Notes: a model not told the origin generated them from the letters alone. Shown: positions 21,952 through 30,989, counted from the first letter of the stretch. The stretch: DNA of 64,000 nt from Luteococcus peritonei (GCF_039526385.1 NZ_BAAAIX010000013.1:223926-287925); one strand, 5' to 3'. Made by a program: numbers and translations.

Positions 21952-23346
21952 ATGACACAGACCCTTGAGCGCGACGAGCGGGCCCCGCTGGCCCCGTCGC
22001 AGGAACCCACCAATTCGAAGGCGCGGATCATCATCTCCTCGCTGGTGGGCACCTCGATCGAGTTCTACGACTTCTACGTCTACGCCACCGCCGCCATCTC
22101 GGTCTTCCCGCTGCTCTTCTTCACCGCCAAGACCGACACCGGCGCCCTGCTCGCCTCGCTCGCCACCTTCGGCGTGGCCTTCGTCGCCCGCCCGATCGGC
22201 TCCATCCTGTTCGGCCACTTCGGTGACCGCACCGGTCGCAAGGCCACCCTGCTGGCCTCGCTGCTCACCATGGGTATCGCCACCGTCCTGATCGGACTGC
22301 TGCCCACCCACGCCCAGATCGGCATGTGGGCGCCCGCCATGCTCGCCGTGCTGCGCTTCTGCCAGGGCCTCGGCCTGGGTGGTGAGTGGTCCGGCGCCTC
22401 GCTGCTGGCCGGCGAGAACTCCCGCCCCGGCCACCGCGGCTTCGACTCGATGTGGCCCCAGCTGGGCGCCCCGATCGGCTTCCTGCTGGCCAACGGCTTC
22501 ATGATGCTGATCTCGATCGCGCTCGGCTACGACTCCACCAAGCCCGACACCTCCCACGACTTCCTGGTCTGGGGCTGGCGCATCCCCTTCATCGCCAGCC
22601 TGGTGATCGTGCTGGTGGGCATGTACGTGCGCTTCAAGCTCGAGGAGACCCCCTCGTTCAAGAAGACCGTCGAGGCCGGCGAGGTGGTCAAGTCCCCGCT
22701 CGCCGAGACCTTCCGCACCTCCTGGGTCGAGGTGATCCGCGGCACCTTCGTGATGCTGTGCACCTACACGCTGTTCTACCTGATGACCACCTGGATCCTG
22801 TCCTATGCCATCGGCAAGACCAGCTCCGGCTACCTGGGCATCAACTACCGCACCTTCCTGGGCCTGCAGCTGATCGCCATCCTGGCCTTCGCCGCCATGA
22901 CCCCGGTCTCCGGCTGGCTCGGCGACAAGTACGGCCGCAAGCCCTTCCTGGCCACCGTGACCGCCGCCATCGCCCTGTTCGGCCTGAGCTTCCAGCTCTT
23001 CCTCTCGCCCGCGCGGATGGGCACCGGCAAGGACGCCAACCTGGGCCTGATGCTCGCCTTCCTGCTGGTGGGCATGGCGCTGATGGGCCTCACCTTCGGC
23101 ATCCAGTCGGCCCTGCTGCCCGAGCTCTTCCCGACCAATGTGCGCTACACCGGTTCGGCCATCGCCTACAACGTGGCCTCGATCCTGGGTGCGGCCGTCG
23201 CGCCCTTCATCGCCGCCTGGCTGGCCGCCAACCACGGCGTCGGCAGCGTGGGCTACTACCTGGTCTCCATGGCTGCGCTCACCCTGGTGGCCGTGCTCAC
23301 CATGCATGAGACCCGCGACGTCGACCTGGACCTCGTCGGTCGCTGA
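21952..23346 (+). CDS. MFS transporter, metabolite:H+ symporter (MHS) subfamily
   Basis: 464 residues with twelve membrane helices. The first cytoplasmic loop carries the MFS signature GHFGDRTGRK, and a second copy, GWLGDKYGRK, follows helix 8. The N-terminal GTSIEFYDFYVYATAA and central RFCQGLGLGGEWSGA and LEETPSF stretches are those of the proline/betaine, shikimate and alpha-ketoglutarate symporters. The substrate cannot be told from sequence. Transcribed alone; a bidirectional hairpin follows the stop. Confidence 0.9.
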   Translation: MTQTLERDERAPLAPSQEPTNSKARIIISSLVGTSIEFYDFYVYATAAISVFPLLFFTAKTDTGALLASLATFGVAFVARPIGSILFGHFGDRTGRKATLLASLLTMGIATVLIGLLPTHAQIGMWAPAMLAVLRFCQGLGLGGEWSGASLLAGENSRPGHRGFDSMWPQLGAPIGFLLANGFMMLISIALGYDSTKPDTSHDFLVWGWRIPFIASLVIVLVGMYVRFKLEETPSFKKTVEAGEVVKSPLAETFRTSWVEVIRGTFVMLCTYTLFYLMTTWILSYAIGKTSSGYLGINYRTFLGLQLIAILAFAAMTPVSGWLGDKYGRKPFLATVTAAIALFGLSFQLFLSPARMGTGKDANLGLMLAFLLVGMALMGLTFGIQSALLPELFPTNVRYTGSAIAYNVASILGAAVAPFIAAWLAANHGVGSVGYYLVSMAALTLVAVLTMHETRDVDLDLVGR

Positions 23347-23364
23347 GCCGAACCCTCGCCGGAC

Positions 23365-23392
23365 TGGCGGTCACCCCTCGGGGTGGCCGCCA
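23365..23392. terminator. bidirectional terminator
   Basis: TGGCGGTCACCCC pairs with GGGGTGGCCGCCA (one G-T mismatch-type pair) around TC. It lies 18 bases after the transporter stop and includes the stop codon of the opposing small gene. Confidence 0.6.
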
Positions 23393-23613
23393 GTTCTGCG
23401 TCGGGAAGACCAACGTCCCGCGATCAACCCGAGCGGGGAGAGCAGGGCGCAGACCAGGGCCGTGACGGCTGCTCTGCCCACCGTCTGGACCCAGCCCAGG
23501 TGGAGGGTGAAGTACAGGAAGGGCACCATCGCGACGAAGGTCAGCACGCCGACGCCCAGCACCTGGTACAGGGCCTCGCGCCGCGAGATGATGGGTCCGT
23601 CGTCCGTAGTCAT
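23371..23613 (-). CDS. small two-helix membrane protein
   Basis: 80 residues: a short acidic start (TTDDGPIISRRE), two hydrophobic helices (about 20-40 and 48-66) and a basic end. No family recognised. The ATG at 23613 is used; a GTG at 23622 would add three residues. Its stop is inside a hairpin shared with the converging transporter gene. Calling it real rests on codon use and clean membrane topology. Confidence 0.5.
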   Translation of the reverse strand: MTTDDGPIISRREALYQVLGVGVLTFVAMVPFLYFTLHLGWVQTVGRAAVTALVCALLSPLGLIAGRWSSRRRTGGHPEG

Positions 23614-23680
23614 GAAGAGCACGACAGGTCAAGCCAGCGCCACGCCTGCGCTGCGCTGATCGTGGGCGAGGGTGACCGGC

Positions 23681-24244
23681 TCAGCGGGCGACTGAGAGGG
23701 CGGCCTTGTACTGGTTCAGGAAGGCGGTGCAGCGGTAGCGGGGCACCAGGCTCATGCCGGTGTGGTTCGGGCGCCCGTAGCGGCAGTTGACGACGCTCTC
23801 GGCCAGGCGCTCGCGCGGCGAGGCCTTCCAGCGCGAGAGCGAGCCGGTGTAGTACCAGGCGTCGTTGAAGGCGTAGTAGTTGCCGCTGGTGCGGATCCCC
23901 AGGTAGCGGTACAGCGCGGCGCGCTGGGCCGGGGTGGTGCGGTACTCCACCTGGTGGGTCATCTCGTGCAGGGTGGCCTTCGAGGCGCTGGTGGTGCTGG
24001 TGCTGCGGGCGTAGTGCACGGTGATGGTGCGGGTGGCCTGCGAGGAGGTGCCCGAGACGCCGTGGCGCAGGTCCTGCTTGCACACCCGACGGGTGGGCAG
24101 ACGGGAGAAGTTGTAGCCCGCCACCGTGGTGGCGCGGATGGCGGCGCACTGGGAGCCGGCGGCCTGGGCGTCGCTGGGGGCTGCGATGAAGCTGCCGCAG
24201 GCGAGAGCGGCGGCCAGGGTGGCGCGGACGAGCGTGGAGGTCAT
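23681..24244 (-). CDS. secreted protein with HExxH metalloprotease motif
   Basis: 187 residues with a clear Sec signal peptide (1-29, AQA-A cleavage). The mature part contains TLHEMTHQVEY near residue 92, which fits the zincin HExxH core; a possible third ligand is not obvious, though ESVVNCRYG lies downstream. Four cysteines (SQCAA, RVCKQ, NCRYG, YRCTA) could form two disulfides, in keeping with export. It does not match a protease family I can name; a minimal extracellular zincin or a degenerate one is the best reading. Confidence 0.65.
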   Translation of the reverse strand: MTSTLVRATLAAALACGSFIAAPSDAQAAGSQCAAIRATTVAGYNFSRLPTRRVCKQDLRHGVSGTSSQATRTITVHYARSTSTTSASKATLHEMTHQVEYRTTPAQRAALYRYLGIRTSGNYYAFNDAWYYTGSLSRWKASPRERLAESVVNCRYGRPNHTGMSLVPRYRCTAFLNQYKAALSVAR

Positions 24245-24675
24245 CGGGGGAGGTCCTTCGTCGATCTGGGGGATGGGTGCAGCTGTGTCCCCGACCGACC
24301 GGACCTTGGCCCGGCGCGCTCCGAACCCGCGAAGCTGCTCAAACGTACGACATGGAACGATGTGCTCCCGGCGCCTCCTTTCCCAACGGTGGCAGGGGTG
24401 TGGGGCGATCGTGCATGGTCTGACAAGGCGTGACGCGCGAGTCTCAAGTGGCTTGAGCCCGCCGCACGTGGGCAGGCACTGCTAAAACGCTTCAGCGAGC
24501 TTTCAGGGAGGCGGCCCGCGGTGGCTCACGGCGCTGGCGCCGAACCCTGAAAATCGCGCCCTCGATGGCCAGAATCGCCGGAATCGGGCCACGAACCGGA
24601 TCGGCGTCGCGGACTTCAGGGTTGGACAGATGACCTCGAAGGATGGCGCTCCGCGACTGTGGCGGATCAGGCCCG
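24245..24675. other. gene-free stretch with repeat copy 3
   Basis: No supportable coding region over 431 bp. The left part upstream of the secreted protein presumably carries its promoter, though I see no clear hexamers. The right part holds the third 81-bp repeat and 52 bp before the kinase stop. Confidence 0.6.
24543..24623 (-). repeat. 81-bp palindromic repeat, copy 3 (inverted, diverged)
   Basis: Again exactly 81 bp between AACCCTGAA and TTCAGGGTT. Read on the minus strand, its flanks match copies 1 and 2: GGTCATCTGTCC on the left, while CGGCGCC on the right resembles copy 2. The interior has diverged more than that of copies 1 and 2. It lies just downstream of the minus-strand kinase gene. 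Confidence 0.8.
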
Positions 24676-25203
24676 TCAGGGGAGCGGAAGCGCGGCCGGT
24701 TCGCCGAGCCGGCGCCCGTCGACCACGACGGTGGCCAGCTCACACGGGCGGTTGGCGCTCCAGTGCGCGGCCTCCTGCTCGGCCCAGGTCTCCCACCAGG
24801 GCGCAAATCCCTCGCCGTCGCGCGCCAGCGCGCGACGCTTGCGCTCCTCCACGTCCAGCTCCACCCAGATGCTCAGCTGCGCCAGCAAGGCCGACGAGCG
24901 CGTCAGGGCGCCACAGCCCTCCACGACCAGTGGCAGCCGCGGGTCCAGCGGCACCCAGGCGCCCGGCCGGTCGTGCTCCCAGTCCCAGCGGCGGTAGCCG
25001 GGGGAGCGAGGCCGCAGCACGTCGCGCAGCACCATCAGGCTGCCGGCGCTCAGCCCGTTCCAGCCCGGATAGCAGTCGTCCAGGCTGACCAGCTGCACCG
25101 GTTGGCCGCACAGCTCGCTCCAGACCGGCTGCAGCCGACGGGCCAACGTCGTCTTGCCGGAGCCGGAGCCGCCGTCCACCAGGACGGTGCGCAGTCGGTT
25201 CAC
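24676..25203 (-). CDS. P-loop kinase coupled to the ECF transporter operon
   Basis: 175-residue nucleotide-binding protein. Walker A DGGSGSGKTT near residue 10, SLDDCYPGW near 40 (Asp pair), VVEGCGAL near 96 and an Arg-rich lid (RKRRALARDG) resemble uridine kinase-like P-loop kinases. The GTG start overlaps the stop of the T-component gene (GTGA), so it is the fourth cistron behind a TPP riboswitch. A role as kinase of the imported vitamin precursor is possible but unproven; such proteins are commonly labelled simply as ATP-binding. Confidence 0.75.
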   Translation of the reverse strand: MNRLRTVLVDGGSGSGKTTLARRLQPVWSELCGQPVQLVSLDDCYPGWNGLSAGSLMVLRDVLRPRSPGYRRWDWEHDRPGAWVPLDPRLPLVVEGCGALTRSSALLAQLSIWVELDVEERKRRALARDGEGFAPWWETWAEQEAAHWSANRPCELATVVVDGRRLGEPAALPLP

Positions 25204-25967
25204 GACCACACCATCCACAACGTGCCCCAGTGCCAGGCCGCCCCGAAGGCCAGGGCGCCGATCGCCAAGCAGACCAGCAGGCCCAGCGCATCGGCCCGTC
25301 CTACCCGGGACTCGCGCGCCCAGGTGCGCGCTACCGGAGAGCCGAAGCCCTTGGCCTCCATCGCCGTGGCCAGTTTGGCGCCACGACGCAGCGCCAGCAC
25401 CAGCAGGCTGAAGGCCATCAGCGCCCAGCGCCGCATCCGGCCCTCGTCGCCCAGCCCGCGGGCGCGGCGTGCCTGGCCCAGGGTGCGCCAGTCGGCGGTG
25501 AACAGGCCCAACGTGCGGAAGCCGGCCAGGCTTCCCAGGACGAAACGCGAGGGCAGGTGCAGCACCTGGGCCAGCCCATCGGCCATCCGGGTGCCGTCCA
25601 CGTCGGCCAGCATCGCCATCGCCGGGATGGCCAGGGCGAAGACGCGGATGAACAGCGCCAGTGCCAGCCACAGCGAGTGGTCGCTGATGGTCGCCGGTCC
25701 CCAGTGCCACCAGGTGCGTCCGCCCACCTCGCCGTAGAGAGCCATGCTCACCGAGCCCAACGGGGCCACCAGCAGCAGTGGGGCCAGGCGCTTGGCGAAG
25801 CGCACCATGTCCACCCGGCACAGGGCCAGCACCACGAGTTCGGCCACCAGCGCCACCAGGGCGCTCAACCAGTCCAGGGTGATGATCAGCGGGATGCTCA
25901 GCACCACCGCCAGCAGCACGCGCGCGGCCGGGTTCAGGGCATCCAGGGCGGTGCGTCGGCGGCTCAT
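25200..25967 (-). CDS. ykoC: ECF transporter T component (YkoC-like)
   Basis: 255-residue energy-coupling membrane protein. Five or six hydrophobic segments; the coupling helices carry the two family signatures, ARRARGLG near residue 175 and AMEAKGFG near 215, which dock onto the ATPase pair. Acts with YkoD and YkoE to import thiamine or its pyrimidine moiety (HMP). The ATG overlaps the ykoD stop by four bases. Confidence 0.88.
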   Translation of the reverse strand: MSRRRTALDALNPAARVLLAVVLSIPLIITLDWLSALVALVAELVVLALCRVDMVRFAKRLAPLLLVAPLGSVSMALYGEVGGRTWWHWGPATISDHSLWLALALFIRVFALAIPAMAMLADVDGTRMADGLAQVLHLPSRFVLGSLAGFRTLGLFTADWRTLGQARRARGLGDEGRMRRWALMAFSLLVLALRRGAKLATAMEAKGFGSPVARTWARESRVGRADALGLLVCLAIGALAFGAAWHWGTLWMVWS

Positions 25968-27481
25968 GCGCCCACCACCTGCTCCGACTCGGCCGGCGAG
26001 AGCCGGATGTGGTGCTGCGCCAGGGCATCGATGAAGTCCGTGTCGTGGGTGACGCTCACCACGGCGCAGCCGGAGCTGACCATGCTGCGCACCAGTTCCA
26101 CCATGTCCAGCCAGGTGTTGCGGTCCTGCCCGAAGGTGGGCTCGTCCAGCACGATCACGCGGGGGGCCGTGGCCAGGACGGTGCCGACGCTCAGCCGTCG
26201 CTTCTCGCCACCGGACAGCGTGAAGGGATTGGCGCCGGCCACCTGCCGCAGGTGCAGCAGCGCCAGCAGTTCGTCGACGCGCATGGTGATCCGCTCCGGG
26301 GTCCAGCTCGCGTCGTCGCGGGCCAGCGCCTGCAGCCCGACGGCCAGCTCCTCGCGGACGGTGGCGGCCACGAACTGGTGCTCGGGCTCCTGGAAGACGG
26401 TGCCGATCCGGGTGAGCAGGTCCCGCGAGGGCCAGTCGTGCGGATCGTCGCGCCGGACCTGACGACGGCGACGCAGCCAACCCGTCCGAACCTCGCCGGC
26501 CGGCCACAGGCTCTCGTCGGCCACCACCCGGCCCGCCAGCGGCTCCAGCAGGCCGGCCATCGTCAGCGCCAGCGTCGACTTCCCGGCCCCGTTGGGGCCG
26601 GTGACCATGGTGGAGCAGGCCGCTGGTACCTGCACCTCGAGCCCCGACTGCACCGGCCGTCCCGCCTCGTGGCCCACCACCAGCTCGTGGGTGGACAGCA
26701 GCGCCGGACCTGCCGGTGCGACGGCTGGCAGCTCCCGATCGGGCAGCGGCACGCCCGGCACCCAGACCCCGGCCGCCAGCAGGGCCTCGCGGTGCTCGGC
26801 GAAGACCAGCTGGGGAGGCCCGTCGGCCAGCAGGCCACCGCCCGGGGCCAGCACCACCACCCGGTCCACCAGGTCCGCCCACAGCTCGACGCGGTGCTCC
26901 ACCACCACCAGCGTGGTGCCCTGCTCGCGCACCACCCGGTCGACGACGGCGCGCACCTCGCGCGAACCCTCGGGGTCGAGGTTGGCGGTGGGCTCGTCCA
27001 GCAGCAGCACCTCGGCCTGCATCGCCAGCGCGCCGGCGATGGCCAGTCGCTGCTTCTGTCCGCCGGACAGCGCGGTGGTGGGACGGTCGAGCGAGACCTC
27101 GAGGCCCACGGCCTGCAGCGCGGCCGTCACGCGGGGCCAGATCTGTTCGCGCGGCACCCCGAGGTTCTCGCAGCCGAAGGCGACGTCATCGCCCACGCGC
27201 TCCAGCACCACCTGGCTCTCCGGGTCCTGCATCACCAGCCCGACATGCCCGTGGCGACGGCTGGGATGCGCACCGCCCACCAGCAGGCGGCCTTCCTCGT
27301 CGCCGTCGTCCACACCGCCGAGCACCCCGGCCAGGGCATGCATCAGCGTCGACTTGCCGGCCCCGGAGGCACCCAGCAACAGCACGCGCTCCCCGGAGGC
27401 GATCCGGAAGCTGGCATCCCGAACTGCCCAGCGGCTGCGGCCGGCATGGCGCCAGCCCCAGCCCTCGGCGACGATGTCCAA
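25964..27481 (-). CDS. ykoD: ECF transporter duplicated ATPase (YkoD-like)
   Basis: 505 residues with two ABC ATPase modules in one chain. Module 1 has Walker A GASGAGKST, LSGGQKQRLA and LLLDEPTANLD. Module 2 has GPNGAGKST, LSGGEKRRLS and IVLDEPTFGQD. This double architecture is typical of YkoD/ThiX-type subunits. The start is probably the TTG at 27481, three bases after the ykoE stop; no ATG or GTG is available near the first conserved residues, so the start is uncertain. Confidence 0.88.
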   Translation of the reverse strand: MDIVAEGWGWRHAGRSRWAVRDASFRIASGERVLLLGASGAGKSTLMHALAGVLGGVDDGDEEGRLLVGGAHPSRRHGHVGLVMQDPESQVVLERVGDDVAFGCENLGVPREQIWPRVTAALQAVGLEVSLDRPTTALSGGQKQRLAIAGALAMQAEVLLLDEPTANLDPEGSREVRAVVDRVVREQGTTLVVVEHRVELWADLVDRVVVLAPGGGLLADGPPQLVFAEHREALLAAGVWVPGVPLPDRELPAVAPAGPALLSTHELVVGHEAGRPVQSGLEVQVPAACSTMVTGPNGAGKSTLALTMAGLLEPLAGRVVADESLWPAGEVRTGWLRRRRQVRRDDPHDWPSRDLLTRIGTVFQEPEHQFVAATVREELAVGLQALARDDASWTPERITMRVDELLALLHLRQVAGANPFTLSGGEKRRLSVGTVLATAPRVIVLDEPTFGQDRNTWLDMVELVRSMVSSGCAVVSVTHDTDFIDALAQHHIRLSPAESEQVVGA

Positions 27482-27483
27482 GA

Positions 27484-28101
27484 TCAGACCTCGGTGCGGG
27501 CCTCGCGGCCCGAGGCGAAGCGCGAGAGCGCACCGGTGGCGGCCAGCGCCCGGGTCACGAACCAGGCCAGCGCTCCGGCCAGTACGGCGCCCGAGACCGC
27601 CAGGCAGGCCAGATAGGTGATGTTGAAGGTGGCGCTCATGGCGTGGTTGCCCAGGATGTACTCGTTGATGAAGGCGCCCAGCGCGGCACCGATGCCGGAC
27701 AGCACGGCGACGCCCAGGTTCCAGCGACGGTAGGCGAACAGGGCGAAGACGATCTCTGCACCGAGGCCCTGTGCCAGGCCGGAGTAGAGGGTGGTCATGC
27801 CCCACTTGTTGCCGAGCACCATCGAGACCAGCGCCGCCAGCAGCTCCACCAGCAGGGCGGCGCCGGGCTTGCGGATCACCAGGCCGCCCAGCGGGCCGCC
27901 CAGCAGCCAGATGCCGGCGATCAGGCCGGCCAGGCCGGGCAGCACCGCGTCGAGCGGCCCCCAGAGGTTGGCCAGGCTGTTGTTGTAGGCGAAGAAGACC
28001 AGGCCGACGGCGACGCCCAGCACCGCCGCCACCACGATGTCCACCACGCGCCAGCCGCGCCCGGTGACGGGACGGGTCTGGTCGAACTGCTCGTTGCTCA
28101 T
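27484..28101 (-). CDS. ykoE: ECF transporter S component for thiamine/HMP (YkoE-like)
   Basis: 205 residues with about six membrane helices, of the YkoE substrate-capture family. Typical stretches are YNNSLANLWGPL, GNKWGMTTLYSG and FINEYILGN. It binds the vitamin outside and is energised by YkoD/YkoC. First gene behind the TPP riboswitch; an AAAGGG ribosome-binding site lies nine bases before the ATG. Confidence 0.9.
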   Translation of the reverse strand: MSNEQFDQTRPVTGRGWRVVDIVVAAVLGVAVGLVFFAYNNSLANLWGPLDAVLPGLAGLIAGIWLLGGPLGGLVIRKPGAALLVELLAALVSMVLGNKWGMTTLYSGLAQGLGAEIVFALFAYRRWNLGVAVLSGIGAALGAFINEYILGNHAMSATFNITYLACLAVSGAVLAGALAWFVTRALAATGALSRFASGREARTEV

Positions 28102-28159
28102 GTCTGTGCCCTTTCGATCGTTGGGCACGGGTGGCAGCCACGACGACTGCCGGAAGAGG

Positions 28160-28252
28160 CCTCCCTGCGCTGGCATGACCCAGATCAGGTTCGACGGTCG
28201 AAGGTGCGGAACCTTCCTCTCAGCCCGGCGCATCCGGGCTCCCGTGTTCGTC
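28160..28252 (-). promoter_or_regulatory. TPP riboswitch (THI element)
   Basis: On the minus strand the conserved core is intact: CTGAGAGG in the left arm and ACCTGATCTGGGTCATGCC followed by AGCGCAGGGA in the right arm, with a GCCCGG/CCGGGC P3-type stem between. It sits about 60 bp before ykoE, so thiamine diphosphate should switch off the transporter operon, probably by hiding the ribosome-binding site, since no T-rich terminator is seen. Confidence 0.95.
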
Positions 28253-28258
28253 GACAGG

Positions 28259-28981
28259 CTAGCAGGCGGCCCGCGCGGGCACCCCGGCGCCGGCCTTGCG
28301 CCACCAGCCCACGCCCAGGGTCACCAGCCACGCCGAACAGGCCAGCAGGGAGGTGCGCTGCAGCAGGCCCATCAGCCCGGCGTCCACGCCAGGGAGGGTG
28401 ACCACCACGGTGCCCAGCGTCATGACTCCCCACAGCGCGGCCAGCAGGTGCAGCAGCCAGGCCTGTGCGCAGCGACGGTGGCGCCAGAGCAGCACCAGCG
28501 CCGCGGCCAGGAAGCACAGGCCCGCGGCGACGCTGCTGCCCTGGTGCACCAGGTGGGTCCACGGCACGTGCCCCGCGGCATCGCGCGCGGCGCAGGCGGC
28601 GTCATGGGTGGGGGTGCAGCTCATCGGGAAGATCGAGTCGACGAAGGTGGACAGCCCGAACAGGCCCAGGCAGGCGAGCAGCAGGCGGTGGGTGCGCTCC
28701 GGCACGGTGAGGCGGCGACGCCACGAGACCTGGCCGGCCGACGGGGTGCTCGGCTCGCGCAGCAGGATGCTGCCCACCAGGGCGGCTGTCATCAACAGGC
28801 CCCCGGAGACCGTGTCACCGCTGCGGAAGAGCCAGGCGTGCGGCTGGCCCTCGGCGCCCAGCTCGCTGACATAGGAGCTGAGCGGGTCGAGCCCGGTGGG
28901 CAGCAGCAGCTCGACCAGCCAGGTCGAGTAGACCAGGCCGGCGGTCACCAGCAGGGCCCCGGTGGGGCGACGCGCGTCCAT
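28259..28981 (-). CDS. DUF998 membrane protein
   Basis: 240 residues with six membrane helices and a periplasmic loop holding PMSCTPTHDAACAA and HLVHQGSS, features of DUF998 proteins. Function unknown. ATG start. It ends seven bases before the TPP riboswitch of the next operon. No coupling to its upstream neighbour mutY. Confidence 0.85.
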   Translation of the reverse strand: MDARRPTGALLVTAGLVYSTWLVELLLPTGLDPLSSYVSELGAEGQPHAWLFRSGDTVSGGLLMTAALVGSILLREPSTPSAGQVSWRRRLTVPERTHRLLLACLGLFGLSTFVDSIFPMSCTPTHDAACAARDAAGHVPWTHLVHQGSSVAAGLCFLAAALVLLWRHRRCAQAWLLHLLAALWGVMTLGTVVVTLPGVDAGLMGLLQRTSLLACSAWLVTLGVGWWRKAGAGVPARAAC

Positions 28982-29105
28982 GCCTCGACGCTAGGTGTCC
29001 GACGGGTCAGCCACATCGGCCCCAGGGACCGGATCGACGCGGGAGCCTCCTACCCCGGGAGGGGTTGGTGCTGCTGCGGCCTGCCGCAGCCCTGCCGAAC
29101 CCGCC

Positions 29106-29984
29106 TCACAGCACCAGGAGTCCCTCGCGCTCGCGCACCAGCTCGTCGGTCAGCAGGCCGGCGAGGCTGCGCTCGGCCTGCTCGCGGTCGGCCCAGGCGT
29201 CCAGGGCCAGCTCGACGCGGACGCCGTCGGGGTTCTGGCGCACCAGGTCCAGGATCACGCCGCGGCACTGGCGGTCGGTGCCGTGCCAGGCCTGGCCCTT
29301 GCGGGGCGGTCCGTCATGGCGCGGGTAGCCGGCCGCCCGCCAGGCGCAGAGCTCGGCCACCGGGCAGTCCCCGCAGCGCGGCGAGCGGGCGGTGCAGACC
29401 AGCGCTCCCAACTCCATCGAGGCCGCCGCCCAGGCTGCCGCCTCGGCGGGTGCCTCGGGCAGCCAGGCCTCCGCCTCGCGCCACTCCTGGGCCGTGGCCG
29501 AGACCGGTGGGAACTCCCGTCCGTGCTCCACCCGCACCAGCAGCCGCCGGATGTTGGTGTCCAGCACGACGGCGCGGCCCCCGAAGGCGAAGGAGTGGAT
29601 CGCGGCGGCCGTGTACTGGCCCACGCCCGGCAGGGCCCGCAGCTGGTCCAGCTCGCGCGGCACCTGCCCGTCGTGCAGCTCGGAGATGGTGCGGGCTGCG
29701 CGGTGCAGCCGTTGCGCGCGACGCGGGTAGCCCAGCCGGCCCCAGGCCGCCACCGCGGCTCCGGGTTCCTCGGCGGCCAGGTCGTCGGGCTCGGGCCAGC
29801 GATCCATCCACTCCTGCCACGGCCCCAGCACCCGGCTGACGGGGGTCTGCTGCAGCATGAACTCGCTCACCACGACGCCCCAGGGCGTGCTGCGGCGCCA
29901 GGGCAGGTCACGGCGATGGCGTGAGAACCACTCCACCACCCGTTGTCTGACCAGCTCGCGGTCCAGCGCGTCGTCCTTCGGCAC
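29106..29984 (-). CDS. mutY: A/G-specific adenine DNA glycosylase MutY
   Basis: Removes adenine opposite 8-oxoguanine. 292 residues, the short form with little of the C-terminal 8-oxoG-sensing domain. The catalytic-site segment MLQQTPVSRV, the helix-hairpin-helix LPGVGQYTAAAI, the Asp in VVLDTNIRRLL, and the [4Fe-4S] ligands C-x6-C-x2-C-x5-C (CTARSPRCGDCPVAELC) are all there. GTG start. It lies next to disA and radA, a common actinobacterial genome-maintenance cluster. Confidence 0.95.
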   Translation of the reverse strand: MPKDDALDRELVRQRVVEWFSRHRRDLPWRRSTPWGVVVSEFMLQQTPVSRVLGPWQEWMDRWPEPDDLAAEEPGAAVAAWGRLGYPRRAQRLHRAARTISELHDGQVPRELDQLRALPGVGQYTAAAIHSFAFGGRAVVLDTNIRRLLVRVEHGREFPPVSATAQEWREAEAWLPEAPAEAAAWAAASMELGALVCTARSPRCGDCPVAELCAWRAAGYPRHDGPPRKGQAWHGTDRQCRGVILDLVRQNPDGVRVELALDAWADREQAERSLAGLLTDELVREREGLLVL

Positions 29985-30063
29985 CGCGCCAGCCTAGTCC
30001 GAGCGGTGGACACGCCGGGCGTGGGCGGGCGTCCAGCGCCGCCCCCGGTCCTAGGCTCAGACC

Positions 30064-30852
30064 ATGAACTCGGTGATCCACCCCGCAGGCCCCGAGCCGG
30101 AGACCACGTACTGGGTCCGACGAGCGCTCGCCATCCTCGCCGCCCTGGTGGCACTGAGCCTGATCTGGTGGGTGCTCTCCAGCCTGTTCGGGGGCGGCGA
30201 CGACGACCAGATCACCGCGGTTCCGCAGAACCCCTCCTCGCTGGCCACCCCGGGGGCGCCTGCCACACCGAGCGCCTCCGTCCAGCCGTCCGGCTCCCCT
30301 GCCGCCTCCGGCTCCGCGGCTCCCTCCGGCTCCCCAGCTCCCTCCGGCTCCGCGGCGACCTCAGCCAGCGGTTCGGCCAGCCCGACGGCGAGCGTCTCGG
30401 CCACGGCGAGCGGTTCGGCCAGCGCCAAGCCCTCCAGCACGCCGAAGCCCACCCCCAGCGCCCCGGTGAACTGCGCTGCGGCCGATCTGAAGGTGGAGCT
30501 CTCCGGTGCCGCGGCCGTCACCATCGGCAAGCCCACCACGATCACGGTGAAGACCACCAACAGCTCGGCGAACGCCTGCACCATCGCCCTGGCCGAGACG
30601 CCGCTCTCGCTGGCCATCACCTCGGGCGTGGACCCGATCTGGTCCAGCGACCACTGCGCCAAGTGGGCGCCCAGCGGCAACAAGCTGCTGAAGCCGGGCC
30701 AGGCCTGGAACTGGCAGTACAGCTGGGCCACCAAGCGCTCCCGCGCCGAGTGCGTGCTGCGGCCCGACGTCCTCAAGGCCGGCACCTACCGCGCCACCGC
30801 CTCCTACAAGGGCGGCCAGGCCGACACCCTGGTGATGAACCTGCGCAACTGA
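30064..30852 (+). CDS. membrane-anchored protein with Ser/Ala/Pro linker and C-terminal exported domain
   Basis: 262 residues: a short cytoplasmic N-terminus, one transmembrane helix (about 20-43), a long low-complexity Ser/Ala/Pro/Gly linker (55-135) and a folded extracellular domain (about 138-262) with four cysteines (NCAAAD, ACTIAL, DHCAKW, ECVLRP). The domain looks like a beta-sandwich of the DUF4232 or Ig-like kind; I cannot name it firmly. Proteins of this plan sit between mutY and disA in several actinobacteria. Followed by a hairpin. Confidence 0.75.
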   Translation: MNSVIHPAGPEPETTYWVRRALAILAALVALSLIWWVLSSLFGGGDDDQITAVPQNPSSLATPGAPATPSASVQPSGSPAASGSAAPSGSPAPSGSAATSASGSASPTASVSATASGSASAKPSSTPKPTPSAPVNCAAADLKVELSGAAAVTIGKPTTITVKTTNSSANACTIALAETPLSLAITSGVDPIWSSDHCAKWAPSGNKLLKPGQAWNWQYSWATKRSRAECVLRPDVLKAGTYRATASYKGGQADTLVMNLRN

Positions 30853-30861
30853 ACGGGTGGG

Positions 30862-30883
30862 CCGGCCTCCCTCCGGAGGTCGG
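30862..30883 (+). terminator. terminator between converging genes
   Basis: CCGGCCTCC pairs with GGAGGTCGG (one G-T pair) around CTCC, ten bases after the anchored-protein stop. Confidence 0.45.
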
Positions 30884-30989
30884 TCACCGACGCGTCACCA
30901 GCAGCGGGCCAGCGGCGCACCGGGGCACGGCCACCTGTCTCGTCGACGAGTCAGCCCGGCCCGGTCGGACCGTCGAGTCGATGACCGGC

